A DNA stretch of 64,000 nt from Streptomyces atratus (GCF_900119365.1 NZ_FPJO01000011.1:124001-188000); one strand, 5' to 3'. Positions 40,383 to 49,207 are shown, counted from the first letter of the stretch. Made by a program: numbers and translations. The notes: generated by a model from the letters alone, not told the origin.

Positions 40383-42838
40383 CCCGTTGCCCCCAGCGGT
40401 TCCTCGACGTTCGCGGCTCTCCCGGCCGGCCCGGACGGGGCGTCGCCGTCCGGGTCCGGATCGTTGTGCAGTCCGAGCAGAAGGCGCAGCACCGGCTCGA
40501 CCGCGCCGGCCCGGGCCTCGTCCAGTCCAGGTCCGAATCCGGATGCCGTCGTCCCGGGCGCCGGGCCGGCGCCGGTGGCTGCCGGTCCCCCGGCGGCCGG
40601 GCCCCGTCTCACGAGCTCGCCCAGGGTGCGCCGTACACCCGCTTCGTACGCCGAGAACGTGCGGCGCAGCAGGGGCAGTACGTCGGCGAAGAGGTCGGCG
40701 GGCACTCCGGTGAGCCAGGCGTCGACCAGGCCGAGCAGCCGCTCGTCGTGGACGAGCAGCATGCCTCCGCCGGCGGCTCCGCCGACGAACCCCTCGATCC
40801 ACGCCGCGGCGTCGGCCGGGGGTGTGCCGGGCGAGAGGGCCAGGCCCATCAGCCGTGCGGCGTCGTCCTCCGCGAGCCGTCCGTCGTCGAGCAGCAGGCG
40901 GGTCGCGCGCCCCCGGACGACCCCCGCGACCGTGTCCCGGGCGGTGAGCCTGTGCAGTACGGCTGTCCAGCGCTCGCGCAGTCCGTCCGCGTCCGGGCCG
41001 TCGGCGTACGGACCGGCGCCGGACCGTACGGCCCCGGTGAGCAGGCCGATCGCGGTGTGGACCCCGTCCACCCGGCCGCGCATCTCCCCGGCCCCGTCGG
41101 CGTCCAGCCCGGTGCAGGCGGGTGGCAGCGCGACGCAGATCCGCTCGGCGAGCCCGGCCGCGACCTCGCCGAGTGCCGCGGTGTCCGTGGAGCGCACGTC
41201 TCCGTAACGCAGGGTGCGGGCGAGCGCGGGCAGGGCGTCGGCGAGATGACCCACGTCGGCGTCGAGCGCGGCACGGTCGGCGAGGGCACGCATCACCACG
41301 GGGAGCGCGTCGGGCAGCTCCGCGAGGAGGCACTGCTCGGCGAGGGCGGTGACCTCGGCGAGCGTGGTCGCCGAGGCGGCCCGGGAACCGGCCCTGGCGG
41401 TCGCCGCGGAGAGCACGGTGGTGCCCCAGGTCCCGGCCTCCGCGACCTGTACGTAGAGCTCGGGCTCCCAGCGCAGCCGCCAGCTCTCCCGGAAGGTGCC
41501 GGTGCCGGCCCGGCCTTCGGTGGGCTCGCCCCAGCCGACGGCGAGGACGCGCAGCCGGTGGAGCAGCCGGCTGCGGGCCGCGTCGTTGTCCTTGCGCAGG
41601 TCGAGCTCCAGCTCCCGTTCCTGCGCCTCCGGTTTGAGCCGGAGCGTGCGCTGTTGGCGGGTGAGGTCGCGCTGGAGGGGGACGGCGGGGGCGGTGTCCG
41701 GCACCTGGCCGAGGGTCTCGCCGACGATCAGCCGGTCCTGGACGAGCGCGAGCGGCACGTCGGAGCCCTCGCACATCACGGCCCGGATCGCGTCGGTCGT
41801 CTCGCCCAGTCCGGGGAACGGGCGGCCGCGCAGGGCGGCGAGGGTCCCGGCGAGCCGAACAGCTTCGATGACATGGGCGGACGACACGAACCGGTCCTCG
41901 TCTCGCAGGAGTCCGGCGACCTTCGTCATCCACCGCTCGACCGGGCGGTCCGCGGCGTCGAAGAGGTGTCCGTACCAGCCGGGCGAGTCGATCCCCGCCC
42001 CGTATCCGCTGTGCCGGGCGAGCCGCCGGTGCGACCAGGGCACCCAGGTCAGCTCGGCCTTGACCTTGGGCAGTCCCTTGAGCAGGGCGCGGTCGGCGGC
42101 GAGTGTGGTCCCGGCGCCGAGCGCGGGTACGTGCCAGGCACCGCAGACGACCGCGACCTCGTCGCCGAACTCCTTGCCGGCCTTGCGCAGTTGGATGCGC
42201 ATGTGCGCCTCGCGGACGGCGTCGCGGGGGTGGCCGCCGTCGCCGTACACCTCGCGCAGGGCGGTCATCGCCTCGGCGAGCGCGGCGAACGGCGCCCGCG
42301 GGTCGACGGCTTCGCCGCCCTGGGCGCGGTGTTCGACGACGTCCTCCCACCAGCGCTCCGGGTCGTCGTAGCCCGCCGCCTCGGCGAGCACGGCGACGGG
42401 GTCGATCGGGGCCGGCCCGGCGGCCGGGCCTTCGGCATCGGCATCGGCATCGGGTGCGCACTCGCCGTCCTCGTCCGCTTCGTTCTCCTCGGCCCGTGTC
42501 ATGGCCAGGGAGTTCGCCGCGGGCAGGTCGATGAACCGGACCGGGGCGCCGTGTTCAAGGGCCCAGCGGATGGCGACCCATTCGGGCGAGAACGCGGCCA
42601 GCGGCCAGAACGCCGCCTGTCCCGGGTCGTCGACGGCATGGGCGAGCAGCGCGACCGGTGGCCGCATCCCCTCGTCGGCGGCCAGCGGCAGCAGCGCGTC
42701 GGCCTCCGGGGGCCCTTCGACGAGCACCGCCCGCGGGCGGGCGGCATCCAGCGCCGCGCGGACGGCGCGGGCCGAGCCCGGTCCGTGGTGCCGCACCCCC
42801 AGCAGCAGCGGTCCCGCAGGACGTGGGGCCCGGGTCAT
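40379..42838 (-). CDS. DUF5682 family protein
   Basis: The product is 819 residues. The N-terminal 300 residues (LLLGVRHHGPGSARAVRAALDAARPRAVLVEGPPEAD, then VVCGAWHVPAL) have the conserved GxxH and Glu features of the TraB/ChaN-like (Tiki) fold, possibly metal-dependent hydrolases. The rest is mainly helical, with an acidic Glu/Asp/Ala insertion near residue 120. It matches DUF5682 as found beside MoxR ATPases. Both ends overlap neighbours by four bases (ATGA), implying tightly coupled expression with the ATPase and the VWA protein. No enzymatic activity has been shown that I know of. Confidence 0.82.
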   Translation of the reverse strand: MTRAPRPAGPLLLGVRHHGPGSARAVRAALDAARPRAVLVEGPPEADALLPLAADEGMRPPVALLAHAVDDPGQAAFWPLAAFSPEWVAIRWALEHGAPVRFIDLPAANSLAMTRAEENEADEDGECAPDADADAEGPAAGPAPIDPVAVLAEAAGYDDPERWWEDVVEHRAQGGEAVDPRAPFAALAEAMTALREVYGDGGHPRDAVREAHMRIQLRKAGKEFGDEVAVVCGAWHVPALGAGTTLAADRALLKGLPKVKAELTWVPWSHRRLARHSGYGAGIDSPGWYGHLFDAADRPVERWMTKVAGLLRDEDRFVSSAHVIEAVRLAGTLAALRGRPFPGLGETTDAIRAVMCEGSDVPLALVQDRLIVGETLGQVPDTAPAVPLQRDLTRQQRTLRLKPEAQERELELDLRKDNDAARSRLLHRLRVLAVGWGEPTEGRAGTGTFRESWRLRWEPELYVQVAEAGTWGTTVLSAATARAGSRAASATTLAEVTALAEQCLLAELPDALPVVMRALADRAALDADVGHLADALPALARTLRYGDVRSTDTAALGEVAAGLAERICVALPPACTGLDADGAGEMRGRVDGVHTAIGLLTGAVRSGAGPYADGPDADGLRERWTAVLHRLTARDTVAGVVRGRATRLLLDDGRLAEDDAARLMGLALSPGTPPADAAAWIEGFVGGAAGGGMLLVHDERLLGLVDAWLTGVPADLFADVLPLLRRTFSAYEAGVRRTLGELVRRGPAAGGPAATGAGPAPGTTASGFGPGLDEARAGAVEPVLRLLLGLHNDPDPDGDAPSGPAGRAANVEEPLGATG

Positions 42839-43947
42839 GCGGACACCTCGCGGCAGGCGCGGTAGAAGTCCTTCCAGCCGTCCCGCTCCCGGACCACCGT
42901 CTCCAGATACTCCTGCCAGACCACGCGGTCGGCCGCCGGGTCGCGGACGACCGCGCCGAGGATGCCCGCCGCCACGTCACCGGGGCGCAGCATCCCGTCG
43001 CCGAAGTGCGCGGCGAGGGCCAGGCCGTTGGTGACGACGGAGATCGCCTCGGCCGTCGACAGCGTCCCCGAGGGGGACTTGAGCTTGGTGCGGCCGTCGG
43101 CGGTGACTCCGTCGCGCAGTTCACGGAAGACCGTGACCACGCGACGGATCTCGGCCATGCCGTCCGGTGCGGCCGGGAGGTCGAGCGAGCGCCCGAGCTG
43201 CTCGACGCGCCGGGACACGATGTCGACCTCGGCGTCGGGGGTGGCGGGCAGCGGGAGCACGACGGTGTTGAACCGGCGGCGCAGCGCGCTGGAGAGTTCG
43301 TTGACCCCGCGGTCGCGGTCGTTGGCGGTGGCGATGACGTTGAATCCGCGGACCGCCTGGACCTCCTGCCCCAGTTCGGGGACGGGGAGCGTCTTCTCCG
43401 ACAGGATCGTGATGAGCGAGTCCTGCACATCGGCGGGGATACGGGTGAGCTCCTCGATCCGCGCGGTCATGCCGTCGGACATGGCGCGCATGAGCGGGCT
43501 GGGCACCAGGGCGTCGCGGCTGGGCCCGTGCGCGAGCAGCTGCGCGTAGTTCCAGCCGTAGCGGACGGCCTCCTCGGGAGTGCCCGCGGTGCCCTGGACG
43601 AGCAGCGTCGAGTCGCCGCTGACGGCGGCCGCGAGGTGCTCCGAGACCCAGGTCTTGGCGGTGCCCGGGACACCGAGGAGCAGCAGGGCCCGGTCGGTGG
43701 CGAGGGTGGTCACGGCGACCTCGACGAGGCGGCGCGGGCCCACGTACTTCGGTGTGATCACGGTGCCGTCCGGCAGGGTGCCACCGAGCAGGTAGGTGGC
43801 GACGGCCCACGGGGAAAGCTTCCAACGGGCGGGCCGCGGGCGGTCGTCGGCCGCGGCGAGGGCCTTCAGCTCATGGGCGAAGGCGTCCTCGGCATGCGGC
43901 CGGAGAGCCTGTACGCCGACGGTGGCGGTGGTTTCGGACACGGTCAT
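42835..43947 (-). CDS. MoxR-type AAA+ ATPase
   Basis: The product is 370 residues. Walker A is GVPGTAKT (92-99), Walker B/acidic pair is Glu165-Glu166 in ARIEELTRIP. The sensor region is ATANDRDRGVNELSSALRRRFNTVVLP, with the Arg finger typical of the family. The helical lid follows. It is most like the YehL branch of MoxR proteins, which act as remodelling ATPases with VWA partners. ATG 43947 with GGAGGGGG upstream is chosen; the frame to 44040 is an extension. It is the first gene of the operon and overlaps DUF5682 by four bases. Confidence 0.9.
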   Translation of the reverse strand: MTVSETTATVGVQALRPHAEDAFAHELKALAAADDRPRPARWKLSPWAVATYLLGGTLPDGTVITPKYVGPRRLVEVAVTTLATDRALLLLGVPGTAKTWVSEHLAAAVSGDSTLLVQGTAGTPEEAVRYGWNYAQLLAHGPSRDALVPSPLMRAMSDGMTARIEELTRIPADVQDSLITILSEKTLPVPELGQEVQAVRGFNVIATANDRDRGVNELSSALRRRFNTVVLPLPATPDAEVDIVSRRVEQLGRSLDLPAAPDGMAEIRRVVTVFRELRDGVTADGRTKLKSPSGTLSTAEAISVVTNGLALAAHFGDGMLRPGDVAAGILGAVVRDPAADRVVWQEYLETVVRERDGWKDFYRACREVSA

Positions 43948-44006
43948 GGATCCCCCTCCGGATCGGTCGACCCGATGTGGTTCCCACCGTGCACCATGGC
44001 ACTGAC

Positions 44007-44037
44007 AATCGGCCCCGACCGCAGGTCGGGGCCGATT
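44007..44037 (-). terminator. Perfect hairpin between the 50-residue ORF and the MoxR gene
   Basis: The 14-base arms 44007-44020 and 44024-44037 pair perfectly around GCA. It starts 21 bases past the small ORF stop and may terminate or attenuate transcription before the MoxR operon. Confidence 0.65.
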
Positions 44038-44058
44038 CACCAGCTACGGACGGGGAGT

Positions 44059-44211
44059 TCAGCCGGCCACCGGCGAGACGGCCACGCAGCCGCCCGCGGC
44101 GAGCATGCCCTCGCCCTTCGCCTCCCTGAGGACGACGGCCGCGCGGACGGCGGTCCGGACATTGGTGCGGAGGCTACGGATGTCACGGGCGGCGCGAACG
44201 GTGTGGCTCAT
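44059..44211 (-). CDS. 50-residue basic peptide at the MoxR/SWIM divergent node
   Basis: This short ORF starts at ATG 44211 with a run of six G upstream (GGGGGGACAACCG) at good spacing and ends at TGA 44059. The peptide begins MSHTVRAARDIRSLRTNVR and continues with an amphipathic Arg/Ala/Val-rich helix and a small hydrophobic Gly/Ala tail. Codon third positions are GC-rich, as for real genes here. I do not recognise the family. A perfect hairpin after it separates it from the MoxR gene. It might be a small regulator or accessory part of this locus, or an unrelated conserved peptide. Confidence 0.6.
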   Translation of the reverse strand: MSHTVRAARDIRSLRTNVRTAVRAAVVLREAKGEGMLAAGGCVAVSPVAG

Positions 44212-44330
44212 CGGTTGTCCCCCCGGATCGACGGGTCCGCTGCTCGCAGCGAATCGCAGAGACGAAGCAGAGTCAAGATGCGTGAACGATGGCGAAACAG
44301 CAGGTCAGGGCGATTGTCAGTGGCGCGTTC

Positions 44331-44336
44331 TACCGT
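44331..44336 (+). promoter_or_regulatory. Likely -10 box for leaderless SWIM mRNA
   Basis: TACCGT ends exactly seven bases before ATG 44344. Confidence 0.4.
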
Positions 44337-44343
44337 CGTTCCC

Positions 44344-45753
44344 ATGCTGCTATCTCACGGGGGAGAACCCTTGCGCACCGCCGGTCCGGTGGCGCGCTGG
44401 ACGGTGGAGCAGGTACTGGCCCTCGCTCCTGACGATGCGTCACGCAGGGCGGGGAGCAAGCTCGGTGCGGCCGGTCCCTGGTCGGGCGGCGGGTGTGACG
44501 GTCCGGGTGCGGTGTGGGGGCTGTGCAAGGGAAGCGGGAGCAAGCCGTACCAAACGGTGGTCGACATCACCGGCCCCGCGTACAAGTGCAGTTGTCCCAG
44601 CCGGAAGTTCCCGTGCAAGCACGCGCTGGGCCTGCTGCTGGTCTGGGCGTCGGACGAATCGGCCCTGCCGCCGGGCGAGGCGCCGGACTGGGCCGGTGAG
44701 TGGCTGACGGGCCGCCGCGAGCGGTCGGCCGAGAAGGCGGAGAGGGCGGAGCAGCTCGCGGCGGACGGCACTTCGGCCGCGGGCCCGGCCGATCCGGAGG
44801 CCGCCCGGCGGCGGGCCGAGCGCCGCGCCGAGCGGATCACCGGCGGTGCGCAGGAGCTGGAGGAGCGGCTGGCCGATCTGCTGCGCGGGGGGCTGGCGGC
44901 GGCCGATCAGCCGGGGTACGGGCTCTGGGAGGAGACGGCGGCCCGCATGATCGACGCCCAGGCGCCCGGACTGGCCGCCCGGGTACGTGAGTTGGGTGCC
45001 ATCGCGGCATCCGGTCCGGGCTGGCCGGTGCGGCTGCTGGAGGAGTGTGCGCTGCTGCATCTGCTGGACAGCGCCTGGCTGGGGATCGACCGGCTGCCGG
45101 AGCCGCTGGCCGCCACGGTCCGCACCCGGGTGGGGCTGACGGCCCCCGCCGAGGGTCCGCCGGTCCGCGACCACTGGCTGGTCCTCGCCCAGTACGACAC
45201 CCCGGACGGCAAGATCGTCGCGCGCCGTATCTGGCTGCACGGGAGGGAGACCGGCCGCACGGCGCTGCTGCTCTCCTTCGGGGCGGCCGGGCGCTCCCCC
45301 GGGTTGGCGCTGCCGGTGGGTGGCACGCTCGACGCCGAGCTCACGCCGTATCCGGGCGCCGGGCAGCTACGGGCGGAGCTGGGGCGGCAGTTCGGTGTTC
45401 CGTCGCCGGCCGGCACCCCGCCGCCGGGAGACACGGCGGCGGCCGCGATCGAGGCGTACGGACACGCCCTGCGGGAGGACCCCTGGCTGGACGCCTGGCC
45501 GGTGGCGCTGCGCGATGTCGTACCCGTGCCGTCCGGGGACGGCTGGCAGCTGGCGGACGCGGCGGGCGGGGCGGCCCTGCCCGTCGCCCCGGCGGCGCTG
45601 TCCCGGCCCGGTCTGTGGAGGCTCGTCGCACTCTCCGGCGGCGCGCCGGTCACGGTCTTCGGCGAATGCGGCCACCGCGGCTTCGACCCGTTCGCGGCCT
45701 GGTCCGCCGGGGCCGGTGACGACGCGGCGTGCGGGACCGTGCAGCTCATCTGA
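44344..45753 (+). CDS. SWIM zinc-finger protein
   Basis: The product is 469 residues. The SWIM motif is Cys82-x-Cys84-x6-Cys91-x-His93 (KCSCPSRKFPCKH), which binds zinc and, in other proteins, DNA or protein. The N-terminal WTVEQVLALAPDDASRRAGSKLA is typical of SWIM proteins beside MoxR loci. A charged helical region at about 130-165 and a helical/strand-rich C-terminal domain follow. ATG 44344 fits a leaderless start; TTG 44371 with a GGGGGAG site is a strong alternative. It is divergent from the MoxR operon and leads directly into the DUF5691 gene. It corresponds by domain to E. coli YehQ. Confidence 0.87.
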   Translation: MLLSHGGEPLRTAGPVARWTVEQVLALAPDDASRRAGSKLGAAGPWSGGGCDGPGAVWGLCKGSGSKPYQTVVDITGPAYKCSCPSRKFPCKHALGLLLVWASDESALPPGEAPDWAGEWLTGRRERSAEKAERAEQLAADGTSAAGPADPEAARRRAERRAERITGGAQELEERLADLLRGGLAAADQPGYGLWEETAARMIDAQAPGLAARVRELGAIAASGPGWPVRLLEECALLHLLDSAWLGIDRLPEPLAATVRTRVGLTAPAEGPPVRDHWLVLAQYDTPDGKIVARRIWLHGRETGRTALLLSFGAAGRSPGLALPVGGTLDAELTPYPGAGQLRAELGRQFGVPSPAGTPPPGDTAAAAIEAYGHALREDPWLDAWPVALRDVVPVPSGDGWQLADAAGGAALPVAPAALSRPGLWRLVALSGGAPVTVFGECGHRGFDPFAAWSAGAGDDAACGTVQLI

Positions 45754-45775
45754 CGTTGGATTCGAAGGGGGACCC

Positions 45776-47383
45776 ATGCCCGGCACCATCGCACCCGCCC
45801 CGTCCGCACCCGCCCCGTGGGAAGAGCTCGTCACCACGGCGCTTCTCGGCACCGACCGCCGTCCTGCCGGGGCGGACGGCGGGCCCGCCGGGCTGCTGGA
45901 CGCGGCGGCGCTCCACACCGTGCGGCGCAGGGCGGGTCTCCTGCCCTCCGCCCCGGCCGCCCGGCCCGAGCCGGCGCCCGTCGACCCGCGGCCGGCGCTG
46001 CCCCCGGCCGCGCGGCGCAGGCTCGCCCAGCTGCTGGCGGACCGGTCGGCGGCGGGCGGCCCGGGCGGCCGGCGCGGTACGGCTCCCGATCTCACGGAGC
46101 TGATCCCGCAGTGGCTGGCCACCGCCAACCGGCAGGGCTTCCGGGCCCCGGCCGCGCTGCTGCCGGCCCTGCTCGACGCGGCCAGGGCCCGTACGGACCT
46201 GCGGCCGCCGGCCCTGGCCTTCGCCGGGCCGCGCGGAGTGTGGCTGGCCGGGCTGAACCCCGAGTGGAAGTTCGCGTTGCGCGGCTCCTCGGGCGGCTCG
46301 TCGCTGCCCGGCCCGACGGAGCCGGAAGCGGTCGCCCGGCTGTGGGAGGAGGGTCTGTTCGCCGAGCGGGTCGCGCTGCTCGCGGCGGTCCGGGCGCATG
46401 ATCCCGCCGAAGCACTCGCGCTGCTCGCGACCACGTGGAGCACCGAGCGGGCCGAGGACCGGCTGATGTTCCTCGACTCGCTGCGCACCGGCCTGTCCCC
46501 GCTGGACGAACCCTTCCTGGAGCAGGCCCTCTCCGACCGCAGCCGCAATGTCCGCTCGACCGCCGCCGAGCTGCTGTCCGCACTGCCCGAGTCGGCGCTG
46601 GCCGGCCGGATGGCGTCCCGCGCGCTGTCCTGTGTGAGCCCGGACCTCACCGGCGACAAGGCCTCGGTCGCCGTGGAGGCACCGCACGAATGCGATGCCT
46701 CGATGGAGCGCGACGGCGTGGTGGCGGTGCCCCCGTCCGGGCGGGGGGAACGGTCGTGGTGGCTCGGCCAGTTGGTGGAGGCGACGCCGCTCGCCACCTG
46801 GCCGGCGCGGTTCGCCGGCCGCACCGCGCGGGAGATCGTCGCCCTTCCGGTCGCGGACGGCTGGGCCGAGGAGCTGCACGCGGCATGGTGCCGGGCCACG
46901 GTGCGGCAGCGTGACCCCGAGTGGGCCCGCGCGCTGCTCGGCACCCCCTCCGTCCCGCCCTCGAACGGCCCCGGCACGGCGTCGCTCGCCGAACGGTCGA
47001 AGCTCCTCGGCATACTGCCCGCGTCCGAACGGGCCGGCTGGGTGGCCGACTTCGTCGCCGCGCACGGCCTGTCGGAGGCCTTCCAGATCCTGGGGGTCTG
47101 CCCGACGCCCTGGGCCGAACCGCTGGGCCGCGCGGTCGTCGACGCCCTGGACATCGCCCGGGACGCGGGCAGCTATCCCTGGAGCTTCAGCGGCGTGATG
47201 GGCCTCGCCGAACGCTGTCTGAACCCGGCCGAGGCGGACCGCCTGGAGGTCCTCACCACCACCCCGGACGAACCGGAGGACGCCTCACCGGGCGCGAACG
47301 GCTACTGGTCCGAGGCCTTCCAACGGCTGGTCTCCACCTTGCGGCTGCGCGCGGCGATGGACTCGGAGCTGATCCCGGCCTGA
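45776..47383 (+). CDS. DUF5691 family protein
   Basis: The product is 535 residues. WEELVTTALLGTDRRP at the N-terminus and EWKFALRG plus LPALLDAARARTDLRPPALAFAGPRGVWLAGLNP are what I recall of DUF5691, seen next to SWIM proteins. The central part (LSDRSRNVRSTAAELLSALPESALAGRM, about 250-285) looks like HEAT-type helical repeats. No catalytic motif is seen. ATG 45776 has GAAGGGGG upstream and lies 22 bases after the SWIM stop, so the two are co-expressed. Confidence 0.82.
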   Translation: MPGTIAPAPSAPAPWEELVTTALLGTDRRPAGADGGPAGLLDAAALHTVRRRAGLLPSAPAARPEPAPVDPRPALPPAARRRLAQLLADRSAAGGPGGRRGTAPDLTELIPQWLATANRQGFRAPAALLPALLDAARARTDLRPPALAFAGPRGVWLAGLNPEWKFALRGSSGGSSLPGPTEPEAVARLWEEGLFAERVALLAAVRAHDPAEALALLATTWSTERAEDRLMFLDSLRTGLSPLDEPFLEQALSDRSRNVRSTAAELLSALPESALAGRMASRALSCVSPDLTGDKASVAVEAPHECDASMERDGVVAVPPSGRGERSWWLGQLVEATPLATWPARFAGRTAREIVALPVADGWAEELHAAWCRATVRQRDPEWARALLGTPSVPPSNGPGTASLAERSKLLGILPASERAGWVADFVAAHGLSEAFQILGVCPTPWAEPLGRAVVDALDIARDAGSYPWSFSGVMGLAERCLNPAEADRLEVLTTTPDEPEDASPGANGYWSEAFQRLVSTLRLRAAMDSELIPA

Positions 47384-47421
47384 GGAACCGGCCCCGAGCC
47401 CGGCGCCCCGAGCCCCGCGGG

Positions 47422-47835
47422 TCAGGCCTCCGCGGGGTGGCGGACGTTCGCGTTGACCCACTCGACGATCGACGCCGTCGTGGCACCCGGGGTGAAGATC
47501 TCCGCGACGCCCTGGTCCTTCAGCGGTGCGATGTCCGCCTCCGGGATGATGCCGCCGCCGAAGACCTTGATGTCCTCCGCCTCCCGCTCCTTCAGCAGCT
47601 CGATCACCTTGGCGAAGAGCGTGTTGTGCGCACCGGAGAGGATCGAGAGACCGATCGCGTCGGCGTCCTCCTGGATCGCGGTGTCCACGATCTGCTCCGG
47701 CGTCTGGTGGAGCCCGGTGTAGATGACCTCCATACCCGCATCGCGCAGCGCCCTCGCGATCACCTTGGCCCCGCGATCATGGCCGTCCAGGCCCGGCTTC
47801 GCCACCACCACACGGATCGGACCGGTCACACCCAT
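47422..47835 (-). CDS. icmB: Isobutyryl-CoA mutase small (B12-binding) subunit
   Basis: The product is 137 residues. Asp17-x-His19-x-x-Gly22 is the base-off/His-on cobalamin motif; LSILSGAH and VFGGGIIP complete the B12 domain. A free-standing B12 subunit of this size and sequence (VVVAKPGLDGHDRGAKVIARALRDAGMEVIYTG) matches streptomycete IcmB, which pairs with the catalytic IcmA to interconvert isobutyryl- and n-butyryl-CoA. IcmA is not in the window; in Streptomyces it is encoded elsewhere. ATG 47835 has GGAGG at seven bases. Promiscuous partnering with another acyl-CoA mutase is possible. Confidence 0.88.
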   Translation of the reverse strand: MGVTGPIRVVVAKPGLDGHDRGAKVIARALRDAGMEVIYTGLHQTPEQIVDTAIQEDADAIGLSILSGAHNTLFAKVIELLKEREAEDIKVFGGGIIPEADIAPLKDQGVAEIFTPGATTASIVEWVNANVRHPAEA

Positions 47836-48162
47836 CACTGCCTCCACATGCCTCTCCCGTGCCTGAAGGGCCGGGGATGTGAACGAACGTTATCTACAGC
47901 ATCCCGCAAGCCGTCGTTTCGCGGTGGACGGGGAGGGGGAAATCACACGTGGGACATGTTCACCGGGCGCCGTCCCCGCGTCATGCGGCAGACCTGCCGT
48001 GCGGGACCGGCCGCCAGGGGAGCCGCGACGAGGTCGCCGTACCACCGCGCCGTCAGCCGCACGGCACGGTGGTACGGCCTGCCCGGTCCATCCGGTCCGT
48101 CGGCGCCTGCGCGCCGGTCACACCCAGCCGCCTCCCCCGTCCGCCGAAGCAGGAGGTCGGCC
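47836..48162. other. 327-base divergent interval between icmB and a lipase gene
   Basis: No gene is supported. It contains palindromic element C at 48036-48078. An AT-richer patch at 47880-47905 (GAACGAACGTTATCTACAG) could be the icmB promoter region. Confidence 0.45.
48036..48078. repeat. Palindromic element C with 18-base arms
   Basis: The arms 48036-48053 and 48061-48078 pair with one mismatch around the loop CAGCCGC. The core GCCGTC-A-GCCGCACGGCA is nearly identical to the centre of element B at 20131. It lies between divergent genes, so it is not an ordinary terminator. Confidence 0.6.
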
Positions 48163-49083
48163 ATGAAGGTCCTGCCTTTTCTTCCGCCACTACTGAGCCG
48201 GCCGTGTCCGGGCCCTGTTCCGCTGCCGACCGCACTGCTGAAGGCCACCGCGCTGGAGCTGGTGGTTCTCGCCGGCCACGCACTCCTCTACCCCACCGGC
48301 ATCACGGGGGAACGACGGGCCGCGCCACCCCCGGACGGACCGCACACCACACCTCCCGGCGCCACCCCCACCGCCCCGGCCACGGCCTCCACCCTCCCCG
48401 CCGAGAGCGACGAGCGGCCCCCCGTCGTCCTGCTGCACGGCTTCATCGACAACCGTTCGGTCTTCGTCCTGCTGCGCCGTTCCCTGGCCCGGCACGGCTG
48501 GCACCACCTGGAATCGCTCAACTACTCGCCGCTGACCTGCGACATCCGGACGGCGGCCGAGCTGCTCGGGCGCCATGTCGAGGAGATCTGCGCGCGTACC
48601 GGACACCACGAGGTCGACATCGTCGGGCACAGCCTCGGCGGCCTGATCGCCCGCTATTACGTACAGCGACTCGGTGGCGACCAGCGGGTCCGCACCCTGG
48701 TCACCCTCGCCACACCGCACGCGGGCACGGCGGTCGCCCGGCTGGCGAGCGCTCACCCCATCGTGCGGCAGATGCGTACGGGGTCCGCGCCGATCGAGGA
48801 GCTGCGCAGGCCCGCGCCCGGCTGCCGTACCCGGTTCGTGAGCTTCTGGAGCGAGCTCGACCGGGTGATCGTGCCGGCCGAGGCGGCCTGCATCGACCAT
48901 CCGGATCTCGACGCGCAGAACGTACGCGTCAGCGGGATCGGCCATCTCGCGCTGCCGGTGCATCCGGCCGTCGCCGCCGCGGTCCGGCAGGCGCTGGAGT
49001 CCCGCGACCCGCCGGCCGAAACCACCGAGGCCACCGGAATCGGAGAAATCGGAGGAACCGGAGGAACCGCGGGAGCCGCGTGA
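48163..49083 (+). CDS. Alpha/beta-hydrolase lipase
   Basis: The product is 306 residues. A hydrophobic N-terminus (about residues 24-42) looks like a signal anchor, followed by a Pro/Thr-rich linker. PPVVLLHGFIDNRSVF gives the oxyanion HG; the nucleophile is Ser157 in VDIVGHSLGGLIARYYV. GIGHLALPVHP near the end likely carries the catalytic His. It is a secreted or membrane-tethered triacylglycerol lipase/esterase. ATG 48163 has AGGAGG seven bases upstream. The C-terminal Gly/Thr-rich tail (GIGEIGGTGGTAGAA) is probably disordered. Confidence 0.88.
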   Translation: MKVLPFLPPLLSRPCPGPVPLPTALLKATALELVVLAGHALLYPTGITGERRAAPPPDGPHTTPPGATPTAPATASTLPAESDERPPVVLLHGFIDNRSVFVLLRRSLARHGWHHLESLNYSPLTCDIRTAAELLGRHVEEICARTGHHEVDIVGHSLGGLIARYYVQRLGGDQRVRTLVTLATPHAGTAVARLASAHPIVRQMRTGSAPIEELRRPAPGCRTRFVSFWSELDRVIVPAEAACIDHPDLDAQNVRVSGIGHLALPVHPAVAAAVRQALESRDPPAETTEATGIGEIGGTGGTAGAA

Positions 49084-49207
49084 GCCCCACGGCCCGGCAG
49101 AGACCCACAAATAGAACGCGTTTCGAACATAGAGCCAAGGCTGTGTGCACAGTCCGTCGAAAGGCGGCCGATTGCCCGTTTCCTGAGTCGCCCATGCCCG
49201 CCGAAGA

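Noticed and set aside
39120..42461. A 1113-codon minus-strand frame spanning the VWA gene and most of DUF5682
   Set aside because: The upstream two thirds read as Arg/Pro/Ala-rich shadow of the DUF5682 frame. Only the last 420 codons from ATG 40382 are coding.
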